The notes: generated by a model from the letters alone, not told the origin. Positions 14,243 through 23,627 are shown, counted from the first letter of the stretch. The stretch: DNA of 24,281 nt from Niastella sp. (GCA_021154515.1 JAJKIL010000265.1:1-24281), one strand, 5' to 3'. Made by a program: numbers and translations.

Positions 14243-14975
14243 CAGCGATCATAATCATCCGGGGAGAATACTTAACATCATACGCATTCAGGTTATAATC
14301 GCCATACACCTCTTTTAATTGAAGATGGTAATAGGCGAGCATGTCGTTGAAATCGCCCAGGGAGAATTTAGAAACCTTTTCAGTAAACTCCAGCGGCGCT
14401 TCCAGGGACTCATCTTCAATTTCTATCTTCTTATAAAAATGCGTTTCATCGTACCATTTGGTAAGGTAATAAGTGACGTCGTCAATCACTTTCTCCTGTT
14501 TGTGCACCAGGTGGTCTTCGGCATAGTGAACATTCAGGTAATCGATCACAATAGTGCCTTTGGGTTTTAAAGCATTGGCAATGGTTCTGATGGCATTGTA
14601 GTGTTCGCGTTCGGTTCTGAAATAACCGAAGCTGGTAAAGAAGTTAAAGGCGTAGTCGAAATAATTTATCCAGAAGGGCAGCCGCATGTCATGTTCATAA
14701 AAATGCAGGTGACTGTTTTCCTGCGCTTTGGCAATGGCAATGCTGGAGGGGGCCAGGTCAATACCCGTAACATCAAAACCGTGTGCAGCCAGTAATTTCG
14801 AATGACGGCCACGACCACAGGCAACGTCGAGTAACCGGGCATGTTCGGGTACGCTCAATTTATTCAGCAGCCTGGTAATAAATGCAGATGCTTCTTTTTC
14901 GTCGTGTTCAAAATATAATTTATGATAGTAAGGAGAATTGAACCACTCCTTAAACCAGGTGCTGCTGTTGAACAT
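14229..14975 (-). CDS. Class I SAM-dependent methyltransferase
   Basis: A 248-residue Rossmann-fold methyltransferase. Motif I is LLDVACGRGRHS (about 48-59, SAM-binding glycines), motif II ends in VTGIDLAPSSI (Asp73 binding the ribose hydroxyls), the motif III region is HDMRLPF and the motif IV region is FDYAFNFFTSFGYF. The C-terminal half is rich in Tyr, Asp and Glu. The substrate is not evident: related Bacteroidota proteins are annotated only as methyltransferase domain 25/11 proteins. The frame extends to an ATG at 14996, but a perfect -7 box at 14994-15001 overlaps that codon, so the ATG at 14975 is preferred. It ends 3 nt from the end of the convergent LtaS-like gene. Confidence 0.88.
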   Translation of the reverse strand: MFNSSTWFKEWFNSPYYHKLYFEHDEKEASAFITRLLNKLSVPEHARLLDVACGRGRHSKLLAAHGFDVTGIDLAPSSIAIAKAQENSHLHFYEHDMRLPFWINYFDYAFNFFTSFGYFRTEREHYNAIRTIANALKPKGTIVIDYLNVHYAEDHLVHKQEKVIDDVTYYLTKWYDETHFYKKIEIEDESLEAPLEFTEKVSKFSLGDFNDMLAYYHLQLKEVYGDYNLNAYDVKYSPRMIMIAEKKS

Positions 14976-14993
14976 GAAGGCCAAAAATTTAAG

Positions 14994-15001
14994 CAAAAGT
15001 A
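14994..15001 (-). promoter_or_regulatory. -7 box TACTTTTG of the methyltransferase gene
   Basis: Perfect TAnnTTTG on the minus strand, ending 18 nt before the ATG at 14975. It overlaps the alternative start at 14996 and so decides between the two. No clear -33 element. Confidence 0.5.
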
Positions 15002-15232
15002 GGGGAGTAAATCAAGATATTATCAGGCAGGTACAAGGGATTATACATACATCCTACTATTATTAAATGTAAAAATTAACCCATAATTAATTGAAAAGGT
15101 GGTTTTTATTCATTCTTTTCCACATGTTGTCCCTCATATTTAAAATGTCTTTAATTTTCGCTTATCTTCACTTTTCTGATCCCCATCCTATAAATACCCT
15201 AATCCGGTAGTCCCTGCTAACAGCCAAACACT

Positions 15233-15240
15233 TATTTTTG
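15233..15240 (+). promoter_or_regulatory. -7 box TATTTTTG of glmM
   Basis: Perfect TAnnTTTG 28 nt before the GTG start at 15269. The rest of the 293-nt AT-rich gap (14976-15268) shows the methyltransferase promoter and nothing else I can name. Confidence 0.55.
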
Positions 15241-15268
15241 TAATTATTACTGATAAACCCTGTTTATT

Positions 15269-16648
15269 GTGGCATTGATTAAAAGTATATCTGGCATTCG
15301 TGGAACGATCGGAGGTAAAACCGGAGAAAATCTCACTCCCCTTGATGTGGTAAAATTTTCCGCCGCCTTTGGTAGTTGGTTGCTTGAAAAAGGTTCAGGC
15401 AATAAAATTGTTATCGGCCGCGATGGCCGGATCAGCGGCGCTATGGTGCAGCAACTAGTAGTGAATACGCTAACGGGGCTGGGCATAGATGTAGTTGATA
15501 TCGGACTTTCTACCACGCCTACGGTTGAATTGGCAGTGGTATGGGAAAAAGCTGCCGGTGGTATTATTATTACTGCCAGTCATAATGCTAAAGAATGGAA
15601 TGCATTAAAGCTGTTGAATAAAAACGGCGAATTCATCAGTGCTGCCGACGGTGCGCTGGTGCTGGAAAAAGCAGAAAAAGAAGATTTCAATTTCGTATCT
15701 GTTGACAAGCTGGGTTCTTATACTGAAAACAACACATACATTCAAAAACACATAGATACTATTGTAAACTATCCCCTGGTTGATGTGGAAGGCATTCGCC
15801 TGAAAAATTATAAAGTGGTGGTAGATGTGGTGAACTCAACCGGTGCATTGGCTATTCCACCATTGTTAAAAGCACTCGGTGTTGAAAATGTAATTGTGCT
15901 TAATGAAGAGATCACCGGCAAATTTGCACACAATCCCGAACCATTGCCGGAAAACCTAACGGCATTAAGCGCTGCGGTGCGTAACAATAAAGCCGACATT
16001 GGTATTGCGGTTGACCCTGATGTAGACAGGCTGTGTTTTGTTTGTGAAGATGGCAGCATGTTTGGCGAGGAATATACGCTGGTGGCTGTTGCTGACTATG
16101 TGCTCAGCAAAAAAGTGGGCAATACGGTGAGCAATATGAGCAGCACCAAAGCATTGAAAGAGATCACCATCAAACATGGCGGACAATACTATCCTTCTGC
16201 TGTTGGCGAAGTGAACGTAGTAAATAGAATGAAGGAGACGGAAGCCGTAATAGGCGGTGAAGGCAACGGTGGTATTATTGTACCTGACCTGCATTATGGC
16301 CGCGATGCGCTCATTGGCATTGGTTTGTTCCTGAGTTCACTGGCTACCCATAAAAATGGTATCCGCTCATTCAGGACGCGTTACCCCGATTATTTTATCT
16401 CGAAGAATAAAATTGAACTACAGACCAGCATCGATGTAAAAGAGGTTTTCGAGAAGATCAAAACAAAATATAAGAACCAGCCAATAAATACTGAAGACGG
16501 TTTAAAGATAGAATTCGATAGCGACTGGGTTCACTTACGTACGTCGAACACAGAACCTATTATTCGTATTTATGCCGAAAGCAGTTTTGAAACTACGGCT
16601 AATAATATAGCGCTCCGGTTAATGCACGACATCAAGGAATTTATGTAG
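15269..16648 (+). CDS. glmM: Phosphoglucosamine mutase (phosphohexomutase family)
   Basis: It converts glucosamine-6-phosphate to glucosamine-1-phosphate for UDP-GlcNAc, hence peptidoglycan and LPS. The 459-residue protein has the four-domain alpha-D-phosphohexomutase layout: SGIRGTIGG at the N-terminus, the phosphoserine loop IITASHN with Ser104, the metal loop DPDVDRLC (about 250-257), the sugar-binding loop GGEGNGGI, and the phosphate-binding loop RTSNTEPIIRIYAE near the C-terminus. The GEGNGG form is typical of the Bacteroidota GlmM-type enzymes, but a phosphomannomutase role cannot be excluded. Translation starts at GTG 15269 (MALIKSISGIRG); there is no upstream in-frame ATG. A single gene between its own -7 box and a terminator at 16773. 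Confidence 0.87.
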   Translation: MALIKSISGIRGTIGGKTGENLTPLDVVKFSAAFGSWLLEKGSGNKIVIGRDGRISGAMVQQLVVNTLTGLGIDVVDIGLSTTPTVELAVVWEKAAGGIIITASHNAKEWNALKLLNKNGEFISAADGALVLEKAEKEDFNFVSVDKLGSYTENNTYIQKHIDTIVNYPLVDVEGIRLKNYKVVVDVVNSTGALAIPPLLKALGVENVIVLNEEITGKFAHNPEPLPENLTALSAAVRNNKADIGIAVDPDVDRLCFVCEDGSMFGEEYTLVAVADYVLSKKVGNTVSNMSSTKALKEITIKHGGQYYPSAVGEVNVVNRMKETEAVIGGEGNGGIIVPDLHYGRDALIGIGLFLSSLATHKNGIRSFRTRYPDYFISKNKIELQTSIDVKEVFEKIKTKYKNQPINTEDGLKIEFDSDWVHLRTSNTEPIIRIYAESSFETTANNIALRLMHDIKEFM

Positions 16649-16772
16649 TTATTAAATAATTTCAGCCAAACAAGGTGAATTATTGAACAATTGATGGTCA
16701 GCAGCTGTTTTTGATAGGGTGCGTGTAATTCAAGCTTTTTAGGATCTCTATTCAAATATTTTATTCAATTTT

Positions 16773-16799
16773 GCTCCGCTCCGGCGGGGCATTTTTTTT
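16773..16799 (+). terminator. Intrinsic terminator between glmM and the cysteine desulfurase gene
   Basis: Stem GCTCCGC (16773-16779) / GCGGGGC (16784-16790) with one T-G pair and a TCCG loop closed by C-G, which fits the stable UNCG tetraloop class, then A and eight T. It ends 12 nt before the next ATG. The rest of the 163-nt gap is AT-rich with no gene. Confidence 0.88.
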
Positions 16800-16811
16800 A
16801 AATACAACTAC

Positions 16812-17951
16812 ATGGCGAATCAGCCTGCACGAATATATTTTGATAATGCTGCCACCACATCGCTCGATCCGGTGGTGCTGGAAGCCATGATGCCCTATTT
16901 TACCGAAAAGTTTGGCAACCCTTCTTCTATTTATTCTTACGGACGGGAAACCCGCCTGGCTATTGAAAATGCCCGTAAATCGGTGGCGAAGATCCTGCAT
17001 GCTCATCCGGCAGAAATATTCTTTACCTCGGGCGGAACCGAAAGTTCCAACACAGCCATCAACGCAGCTATTAACGACCTGGGTTGCCGGCATATTATTT
17101 CTTCGCCTATAGAGCACCACGCAACTTTGCACACGGTTGAACATTTGGTTCACAAGGGTGAGGTTACTTTGAGCGAAGTAAAACTGTTGCCCGATGGTCA
17201 TGTTGATCTGGAAGACCTGGAGCGCCTGCTGGCCAACAGTACGAAGAAATGCCTGGTTACGCTTATGCACGCCAATAATGAAATTGGCAATATGCTCGAC
17301 CTGCATGCCGTAGGCAACCTGTGCAAAAAGTATGACGCCATCTTTCATTCCGATACAGTGCAAACGGTAGGGCATTTTCCCTTCGACCTGCGTAATACTC
17401 CGGTGCATTTTATCACCGGCGCAGGCCACAAGTTCCATGGGCCTAAAGGCGTAGGAATATTGTATGTAAATGAAAATGTAAGAATAAAACCATACATCCA
17501 TGGCGGTGCGCAGGAGCGCAATATGCGGGCAGGAACCGAAAACCTGTACGGCATTGTTGGGTTTGCCAAAGCGCTGGAACTGGCTACCGAACACTATGAG
17601 GCCGACAGCAACTATATACAGGGATTGAAGATATATATGATGGAACAGGTGAAAACGGCGGTGCCTGAAGCTGCTTTCAATGGCGATCCGTTGGGCCGAA
17701 GCCTGTATACGGTGCTGAGCGTTTCATTTCCCATGACAGAGAAATCGGAAATGATCTTATTTAACCTGGATATAAATAACATTTGTGTAAGCGGCGGCAG
17801 CGCCTGCACCAGCGGGGCCATACAGGGCTCGCATGTTATTGCCGCAGTCAATAACGATCCCAACCGGGTAACTGTACGTTTCTCCTTCAGTAAACACAAT
17901 ACCAAAGAAGAGATTGATTTTGTTGTAGCGAAACTGAAAGAAATGATCTAG
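16812..17951 (+). CDS. Cysteine desulfurase (NifS/IscS family)
   Basis: A PLP enzyme that takes sulfur from cysteine as a persulfide for Fe-S clusters and thiolated tRNAs. The product is 379 residues, the family norm. Visible: IYFDNAATTSLDP (N-terminus), FTSGGTESSNTAI (PLP phosphate loop), HHATLH (His stacking on PLP), HSDTVQTVGH (Asp/Gln contacting the ring), Lys207 in AGHKFHGPKG (Schiff base), RAGTENL, and the sulfur-accepting Cys332 in GGSACTSG on the mobile loop. Class I (IscS/NifS) is indicated by the loop form. No iscU or other Fe-S genes adjoin it, so the specific partner is unclear; it could serve tRNA thiolation or cluster assembly. A terminator-like hairpin ends just 12 nt upstream. 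Confidence 0.94.
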   Translation: MANQPARIYFDNAATTSLDPVVLEAMMPYFTEKFGNPSSIYSYGRETRLAIENARKSVAKILHAHPAEIFFTSGGTESSNTAINAAINDLGCRHIISSPIEHHATLHTVEHLVHKGEVTLSEVKLLPDGHVDLEDLERLLANSTKKCLVTLMHANNEIGNMLDLHAVGNLCKKYDAIFHSDTVQTVGHFPFDLRNTPVHFITGAGHKFHGPKGVGILYVNENVRIKPYIHGGAQERNMRAGTENLYGIVGFAKALELATEHYEADSNYIQGLKIYMMEQVKTAVPEAAFNGDPLGRSLYTVLSVSFPMTEKSEMILFNLDINNICVSGGSACTSGAIQGSHVIAAVNNDPNRVTVRFSFSKHNTKEEIDFVVAKLKEMI

Positions 17952-18056
17952 GCTTTTAGATCGCTTACAACCGGCCCGCTTTTTTATATACAAGCCGTTT
18001 TATATACCCTCCGTGCGAAAAATCTTTTAACTTACCGGTAAAATCCGGTTTGTCAT

Positions 18057-19562
18057 ATGGATGTTATCATAGGCGTTGATATAGGAACATCAGGCACCAA
18101 GGCGATTGCATTTACCAGCGAGGGAAATGTTACCGGTAATGCGTATGTGTCGTATAACCCGCTGGTAGGGGCGCCCGGCTATCATGAGCTGGACCCCGAA
18201 GTGCTGTTCAATGCCGTAATGACCTGTATTGAACAGGTAGTAAAAGGTGTATCGGCACCCATAGCGGGCGTTAGCTTCAGCGCCGCTATGCACAGCCTGA
18301 TTGCAGTAGACGTTAATGGCGAACCGCTTACCAACGTTATTACCTGGGCTGATGCCCGCAGCGCCGGATATGCGGAAGCATTAAAACAATCACCTGCCGA
18401 TAAGGATATCTATCGCCAAACCGGCACCCCGGTTCATCCCATGTCGCCTTTATGCAAGATCATGTGGTTGCGTGATAACCAGTCGCACATTTTTGCAGTT
18501 ACGCATAAATTTATTTCCATCAAGGAGTTTGTTTTTTACCGGTTCTTCAATCAATACCTGGTTGATCATTCCGTTGCATCTGCTACCGGGTTGTTTGATA
18601 TTTATAAAAAGACCTGGTATGCACCGGCGCTGCAGGCCGCCGGTATTACCAGTGATAAATTATCACAACCTGTCTCTGCTACTTATATCGTAAAAGGACT
18701 GGCGGCAAAATATGCCAAACAGTTGGGCATAGATGCCAACACCCCTTTTATCATTGGCGCCAGCGATGGTTGTCTGGCTAACCTGGGCAGTAATGCCACC
18801 CACCCCGGCGATCTGTCGGTAACCATTGGCACCAGTGGGGCTGTGCGCATGATTGCCAGCGAACCGGCCTATGATAAACAGGAACGCATCTTCAACTATA
18901 TACTTACCGATGAGTTGTATGTATCAGGCGGCGCCATCAACAATGGCGTGGTGGTGTTAAAATGGTATACAGAACATTTTTTGAAAAAGCCGTTTTCAAG
19001 CGGGGGCGATCTGAGCTGGTTTGTACAACAGGCAGCGCAGGCGCCGGCCGGTGCTGATGGATTGCTTTTTCTGCCTTATATTTTGGGTGAACGCGCGCCG
19101 GTTTGGGATGCCAGTGCCAAAGGTGTTTTTGTAGGGGTGCATAGCGGCCATACGCAAGCGCATTTTATGCGTGCCATTATAGAAGGAATTAATTACGCAT
19201 TATGCCAGGTAGCTGCATCGGTGCAGGAGACAGTAGGGGCCATACAACATATTTATGCCAGCGGTGGTTTTATCAACTCGCCTTTATGGTTACAATGGTT
19301 AACCGATTTGTTTGGAAGAGAGATCAACCTCATTAATAGTGATGATGCTTCCTCCGTAGGCGCTGCTATCCTGGGTTTTCAGGCATTGGGTATTATGAAT
19401 GCCAGTGAAACGACCCGGATTTTCCACATTCAGCAACAATATAACCCCAATGAGGCGTTGCATGCACGCTATCAACTGTATTATAAAGTATATGCAGGTC
19501 TTTATAATAAGTTAAAAGATGATTTTCAAACGCTGAATAGCATACGCCTGTCTGGCCTTTAA
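18057..19562 (+). CDS. FGGY family carbohydrate kinase, probably gluconokinase
   Basis: An ATP-dependent sugar kinase of 501 residues. The N-terminal phosphate-binding loop is GVDIGTSGTKA (6-16). Features shared with gluconate kinases of the FGGY type are FSAAMHSLIAVD, ITWADARSAGYAE, GTPVHPMSPLCKIMWLR and the second-domain GASDGCLANLGSNATHPGD holding the catalytic Asp, followed by TIGTSGAVR and the FGGY signature YASGGFINSPLWLQW near the C-terminus. The expected reaction is gluconate to 6-phosphogluconate, feeding the pentose phosphate or Entner-Doudoroff route. No gluconate permease, regulator or 6-phosphogluconate dehydrogenase gene is beside it, so the substrate rests on sequence likeness only. 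It is followed by a terminator at 19691. Confidence 0.85.
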   Translation: MDVIIGVDIGTSGTKAIAFTSEGNVTGNAYVSYNPLVGAPGYHELDPEVLFNAVMTCIEQVVKGVSAPIAGVSFSAAMHSLIAVDVNGEPLTNVITWADARSAGYAEALKQSPADKDIYRQTGTPVHPMSPLCKIMWLRDNQSHIFAVTHKFISIKEFVFYRFFNQYLVDHSVASATGLFDIYKKTWYAPALQAAGITSDKLSQPVSATYIVKGLAAKYAKQLGIDANTPFIIGASDGCLANLGSNATHPGDLSVTIGTSGAVRMIASEPAYDKQERIFNYILTDELYVSGGAINNGVVVLKWYTEHFLKKPFSSGGDLSWFVQQAAQAPAGADGLLFLPYILGERAPVWDASAKGVFVGVHSGHTQAHFMRAIIEGINYALCQVAASVQETVGAIQHIYASGGFINSPLWLQWLTDLFGREINLINSDDASSVGAAILGFQALGIMNASETTRIFHIQQQYNPNEALHARYQLYYKVYAGLYNKLKDDFQTLNSIRLSGL

Positions 19563-19690
19563 CATTTTATTTAAGTTATCAGGCACAACTGGCACTATTT
19601 TTTGAACTACTATGCCTGAAGGTTGCACAACTCTGCCTTCAATCGCTGTGGTTAAGTTAAAACAAATCATTCGCCGCTGGCGGATGAGTC

Positions 19691-19722
19691 AGCGGCCCCC
19701 GATAAGTCGGAGGCCGCTTTTT
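19691..19722 (+). terminator. Intrinsic terminator after the FGGY kinase gene
   Basis: Stem AGCGGCC (19691-19697) / GGCCGCT (19712-19718), one C-A mismatch, inner stem CCGA/TCGG with TAAG loop, then four T. It lies 129 nt after the kinase stop and 87 nt before the next ATG. Confidence 0.85.
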
Positions 19723-19808
19723 ATATAAGCTCGCTGCCGTTAAACCCAAATTCCCCGCTTTTATAAGGATTATGTGTAAATTGAAGCGAATCCCTTAATA
19801 AAGCCAGT

Positions 19809-20996
19809 ATGGACCAACTACCTGCAGTAAAAAAGCGGATACAGTCAATTGACGTATTACGCGGCATTGTGATGATCATTATGGCGCTTGACCACGTGCG
19901 GGACTATTTTCATAATGATGCTTTTCAACATGATCCACTCGATCCTGCCACCACCACACCGTTGTTATTTTTTACCCGTTTTATCACGCATTTTTGTGCG
20001 CCAACTTTTGTGTTCCTGGCCGGCACCTCGGCCTACCTGATAGGATTACAAAAAACAAAGGCGGCGCTCAGCAGTTTTTTATTAAAGCGGGGATTGTGGC
20101 TGATCCTGATCGAGGTGGTTGTAATATCATTGGCCTGGACTTTTAACCCACTCTATAATACGATCATCTTCCAGGTTATTTGGGCCATTGGCATCAGTAT
20201 GGTGTTGCTGGGGCTGGCAGTACGGTTGCCCTATGGAGTTATTTTTGCCATTGGCGCTTTAATTGTACTGGGTCATAATTCACTCGACTATCCCGAGGCA
20301 GCCCATAACCATACTGTACCTTTTATCTGGGACCTGTTGCACGATGCGCGGTTTGATAACTATACTTTTGCACCCAGGCATTCCCTGGTCATTGCTTATG
20401 CCTTTGCGCCCTGGACGGGCATAATGTTCATGGGGTATTGTGCCGGTAAATTATTTGCGCCAACTGTTGATACCATAAAAAGACAAAAAGCACTGGTATC
20501 GATAGGGCTGGGGCTGATCGTTATGTTTGTAGCATTGAGGTTGTTAAATGGGTATGGCAATCCATTACCCTGGACACCGCAACAAACCGGCATGGCCACC
20601 TTTCTGTCGTTCATGAATGTGCACAAGTATCCACCTTCTTTAATGTATGCCTGCATTACACTGGGGCCTTCTCTTATTATGCTGGCTTTGCTGGAGAATG
20701 TGCAGAACCGCTTTACCGACTTTGTGAAGGTGTTTGGGCGGGTGCCATTCTTTTACTACGTGCTCCATCTTTACCTGATCCATATACTAACGGTAATTGC
20801 CTTTTATGTTTCAGGATATGGCGCCAAAGACATTGTTAGCCCATCACCCTTCCTGTTCAGACCCATACAATTTGGCTATAGCTTGGGCGTAGTATATTTG
20901 ATCTGGGCTTTTGTTATATTGGCATTGTACCCCTTGTGCCGTTGGTATAATAAATATAAAAGCACGCATAGTCAGTGGTGGCTGAGTTATTTATAA
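19809..20996 (+). CDS. DUF1624/HGSNAT-catalytic-like membrane protein
   Basis: A 395-residue membrane protein with roughly ten hydrophobic helices. The N-terminal RIQSIDVLRGIVMIIMALDHVRDYF followed by the histidine in ITHFCAPTFVFLAGTSAYL is the hallmark of DUF1624 / heparan-alpha-glucosaminide N-acetyltransferase-like acyltransferases, in which a conserved Asp-His pair in the first helix is thought to be catalytic. In bacteria such proteins are presumed to acylate cell-surface glycans, but the substrate here is unknown. The sequence shown in pieces: SIDVLRG, ALDHVRDYF, FCAPTFVFLAGTSAY. It is a single gene between the kinase terminator and convergent mutS, whose stop codon begins 4 nt beyond its own. 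Confidence 0.85.
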   Translation: MDQLPAVKKRIQSIDVLRGIVMIIMALDHVRDYFHNDAFQHDPLDPATTTPLLFFTRFITHFCAPTFVFLAGTSAYLIGLQKTKAALSSFLLKRGLWLILIEVVVISLAWTFNPLYNTIIFQVIWAIGISMVLLGLAVRLPYGVIFAIGALIVLGHNSLDYPEAAHNHTVPFIWDLLHDARFDNYTFAPRHSLVIAYAFAPWTGIMFMGYCAGKLFAPTVDTIKRQKALVSIGLGLIVMFVALRLLNGYGNPLPWTPQQTGMATFLSFMNVHKYPPSLMYACITLGPSLIMLALLENVQNRFTDFVKVFGRVPFFYYVLHLYLIHILTVIAFYVSGYGAKDIVSPSPFLFRPIQFGYSLGVVYLIWAFVILALYPLCRWYNKYKSTHSQWWLSYL

Positions 20997-20997
20997 G

Positions 20998-21019
20998 AAC
21001 CTATTTTACCAGGTTTTTT
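20998..21019 (+). terminator. Possible weak terminator between the DUF1624 gene and mutS
   Basis: Stem AACCT (20998-21002) / AGGTT (21011-21015), 8-nt loop, then T to 21019. It overlaps the last codons of convergent mutS. Only 5 bp, so doubtful. Confidence 0.35.
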
Positions 21020-23622
21020 ATTTCGTTCAGCTTTAAAAGCGCTTCTACGGGCGTTAAGCGGTTAATGTCGATGTCATGGAGCATTTTCCTAATGTCCCCA
21101 AAGGTTTCGCTGTGGGCGTCAAAGATCGAAAGCTGTACTTTCTGGCTGGCGATCTCCTTTACCTGGTCTTGCAGTTTGTTTTGAACGTTGGCAGTAGGTT
21201 GGTCTTCGTGCTTTTTCTCCAGCACTTTTAAGATCTCGTTGGCCCGGTCGATGAGGACAGGAGGCATGCCCGCCATTTTGGCCACATGAATACCAAAGCT
21301 GTGGGTGCTGCCACCGGGAGCCAGCTTGCGCAGGAAGATGATCTTGTTACCAATCTCTTTATTGGTGATGTGAAAGTTCTTTATACGGGGCAGTTTGTTT
21401 TCCAGCTCATTCAGTTCGTGGTAATGGGTGGCAAACAAAGTTTTGGGTGCATGCGGGCTTTGGTGCAGGTATTCAGCAATGCTCCAGGCAATGGAAATAC
21501 CATCGTAGGTACTGGTGCCACGGCCAATTTCATCGAGCAGGATCAAACTGCGGGAAGAAATGTTATTGATGATGCTGGCCGTTTCATTCATTTCCACCAT
21601 GAAGGTACTTTCGCCGCCGCTTAAATTATCGGAAGCGCCTACCCGGGTAAATATTTTATCAGTAAGTGGAATGCGTGCAGCGGTAGCCGGTACAAAGCTG
21701 CCCATATGCGCCATCAGCGTAATCAGCGCGGTTTGACGTAAGATGGCGCTTTTACCGCTCATGTTGGGTCCGGTAAGAATGATAACCTGTTGCGAAGCCG
21801 GTTCCAGGAATACATCATTGGAAATATACGGTTCGCCTGCGGGCAAATTGCGTTCTATCACCGGATGGCGGCTTTCTTTCAGCTCCAGCACACCATCCTC
21901 GTGCAGCTCAGGTTTTTTGTAATTAAAATGCAGGGCATTGTGCGCAAAACACAACAGGCAATCGAGTATGGCCAGTACATTCCCATTCACCTGCATGGGG
22001 GCAATGTAGTCCTGTAATTCCAGCAACAGCTTTTCATAAATATCCAGCTCAATGGCCAGGATCTTTTCTTCAGCCCCGGTTATCTTTTCCTCGTATTCCT
22101 TCAGCTCGGTGGTAATGTACCTTTCCGCATTGGCCAGGGTTTGCTTGCGCATCCATTCGGTTGGAACCTTGCTTTTGTGCGAATTGGTTACTTCCAGGTA
22201 ATAACCAAATACGTTGTTGAAACCGATCTTTAAAGAAGAGATCCCTGTTTTCTCCGATTCCTTTTGTTGCAACTGCACCAGGTATTCCTTGCCATTGGTA
22301 GCAATATTACGCAGCTCATCCAGTTCGGCGTGAATGCCGGGTTGAATGGCGCCGCCCTTGGACACCATAGCGGGCGGATTGTCAATGATCTCTTTGGTGA
22401 TCTTTTCTTCAATATAGCGGCAGCCGTTCAACGAATCGGCCAGCCGTTTCAGGTATTCGCTTTCAGTATTGCTGCAGATCTGTTTAATTTCTTCAATATG
22501 CCGTAAGCCCCGGGCTATTTGCAGCACTTCGCGCGGGTTTATCTTTTTCAGTGGGATCTTGCTCACCAGCCGCTCGATATCGCCGCATTGTTTTATATGT
22601 TGGATCAGTTTATTGCGCAGGTCAACTTCTTTGATAAAAAACTCAACCAGCTCCAGGCGTTCATTTATTCGGTTGATGTCTTTTAAGGGTAACAGGATCC
22701 AGCGTTTCAGCAAACGGGCGCCCATAGGCGATACCGTATTGTCGAGCACCTTGTGCAGGTTGTTACCATCACCATGACCAGTGCTGATCAACTCCAGGTT
22801 GCGGATGGTGAAGCGGTCCATCCACAGGTAATCGTCGCGGTCGATGCGCTGAATGCTGGTGATGTGTTGCAGGTTGGGGTGCTCGGTATCTTTCAGGTAA
22901 TGTAGTACCGCACCGGCGGCCACAATGCCCAGGTGCATTTCTTCAACCCCAAACCCTTTCAGTGAATGTGTATTGAAATGTTTCAGCAGGCTTTCGTTCG
23001 CATAAGGCCCGTCGAAGATCCAGCTTTCCATGGTGTAGGTATAGAAGCGGGAACCAAACACCTCTTTGAAATGCTTTTGAAAGCTGCGCTGAAAAATTAC
23101 TTCAGCCGGCTTCAGCGTTTGCAATAGTTTATCGATGTATTCAGAATTGCCTTCGGCAACAAAGAATTCACCGGTTGAAATATCAAGGAACGCAATACCT
23201 GCCTGGTCTTCGGTAAAATGAATACCGGCCAGGAAGTTGTTGCTGTTATGCTCCAGCATTTTATCGTTGGTGGCAACCCCGGGCGTCACCAGTTCGGTAA
23301 CACCCCGTTTCACAATGCCTTTAGCAGCTTTGGGGTCTTCCAGTTGATCGCAGATGGCCACGCGGTAACCGGCCCGCACCAGTTTGTGCAGGTAGGTATC
23401 GAGGGCATGATGGGGGAACCCCGCCAGTTCACTGCTGAAGGCGGCGCCATTGTTCCGTTTGGTAAGGGTAATACCCAGCACCTGCGAAGCCACTACAGCG
23501 TCCTCGCCAAAAGTTTCGTAAAAATCACCAACTCTAAACAGCAGTACAGCATCGGGGTAGCGTTGTTTGATAGCCCGGTGTTGTTGCATTAAAGGAGTTT
23601 CTGTAGTAGCAGCTTTTGACAT
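21001..23622 (-). CDS. mutS: DNA mismatch repair protein MutS
   Basis: MutS recognises mispaired bases and recruits MutL. The 873-residue protein has the full domain set: mismatch-binding domain I with the Phe-x-Glu motif in GDFYETFGEDA near residue 35; connector domain II (about 130-250); core and lever domain III with the clamp (about 270-560); and the ATPase domain V with Walker A GPNMSGKS at 618-625, the motif NLSGGESTFMVEM, Walker B LILLDEIGRGTSTYDG and FATHYHEL. The C-terminal tail (after about 800) is the usual dimerisation region. The ATG at 23622 (MSKAATTETPLMQQH) has a perfect -7 box ending 5 nt upstream, predicting a leaderless mRNA. No mutL is present in the window. Confidence 0.97.
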   Translation of the reverse strand: MSKAATTETPLMQQHRAIKQRYPDAVLLFRVGDFYETFGEDAVVASQVLGITLTKRNNGAAFSSELAGFPHHALDTYLHKLVRAGYRVAICDQLEDPKAAKGIVKRGVTELVTPGVATNDKMLEHNSNNFLAGIHFTEDQAGIAFLDISTGEFFVAEGNSEYIDKLLQTLKPAEVIFQRSFQKHFKEVFGSRFYTYTMESWIFDGPYANESLLKHFNTHSLKGFGVEEMHLGIVAAGAVLHYLKDTEHPNLQHITSIQRIDRDDYLWMDRFTIRNLELISTGHGDGNNLHKVLDNTVSPMGARLLKRWILLPLKDINRINERLELVEFFIKEVDLRNKLIQHIKQCGDIERLVSKIPLKKINPREVLQIARGLRHIEEIKQICSNTESEYLKRLADSLNGCRYIEEKITKEIIDNPPAMVSKGGAIQPGIHAELDELRNIATNGKEYLVQLQQKESEKTGISSLKIGFNNVFGYYLEVTNSHKSKVPTEWMRKQTLANAERYITTELKEYEEKITGAEEKILAIELDIYEKLLLELQDYIAPMQVNGNVLAILDCLLCFAHNALHFNYKKPELHEDGVLELKESRHPVIERNLPAGEPYISNDVFLEPASQQVIILTGPNMSGKSAILRQTALITLMAHMGSFVPATAARIPLTDKIFTRVGASDNLSGGESTFMVEMNETASIINNISSRSLILLDEIGRGTSTYDGISIAWSIAEYLHQSPHAPKTLFATHYHELNELENKLPRIKNFHITNKEIGNKIIFLRKLAPGGSTHSFGIHVAKMAGMPPVLIDRANEILKVLEKKHEDQPTANVQNKLQDQVKEIASQKVQLSIFDAHSETFGDIRKMLHDIDINRLTPVEALLKLNEIKNLVK

Positions 23623-23627
23623 GGGGG

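Noticed and set aside
14976..14996. Longer methyltransferase starting at 14996
   Set aside because: The codon overlaps a perfect -7 box and the extra seven residues are not needed for the domain.
16761..17594. 277-codon minus-strand open frame
   Set aside because: It lies opposite the cysteine desulfurase gene, whose motifs are unmistakable; the antisense product has no recognisable domain.
18034..18052. Small hairpin ACCGG/CCGGT just before the FGGY kinase start as a regulatory site
   Set aside because: Only 5 bp and no neighbouring regulator; too weak to call.
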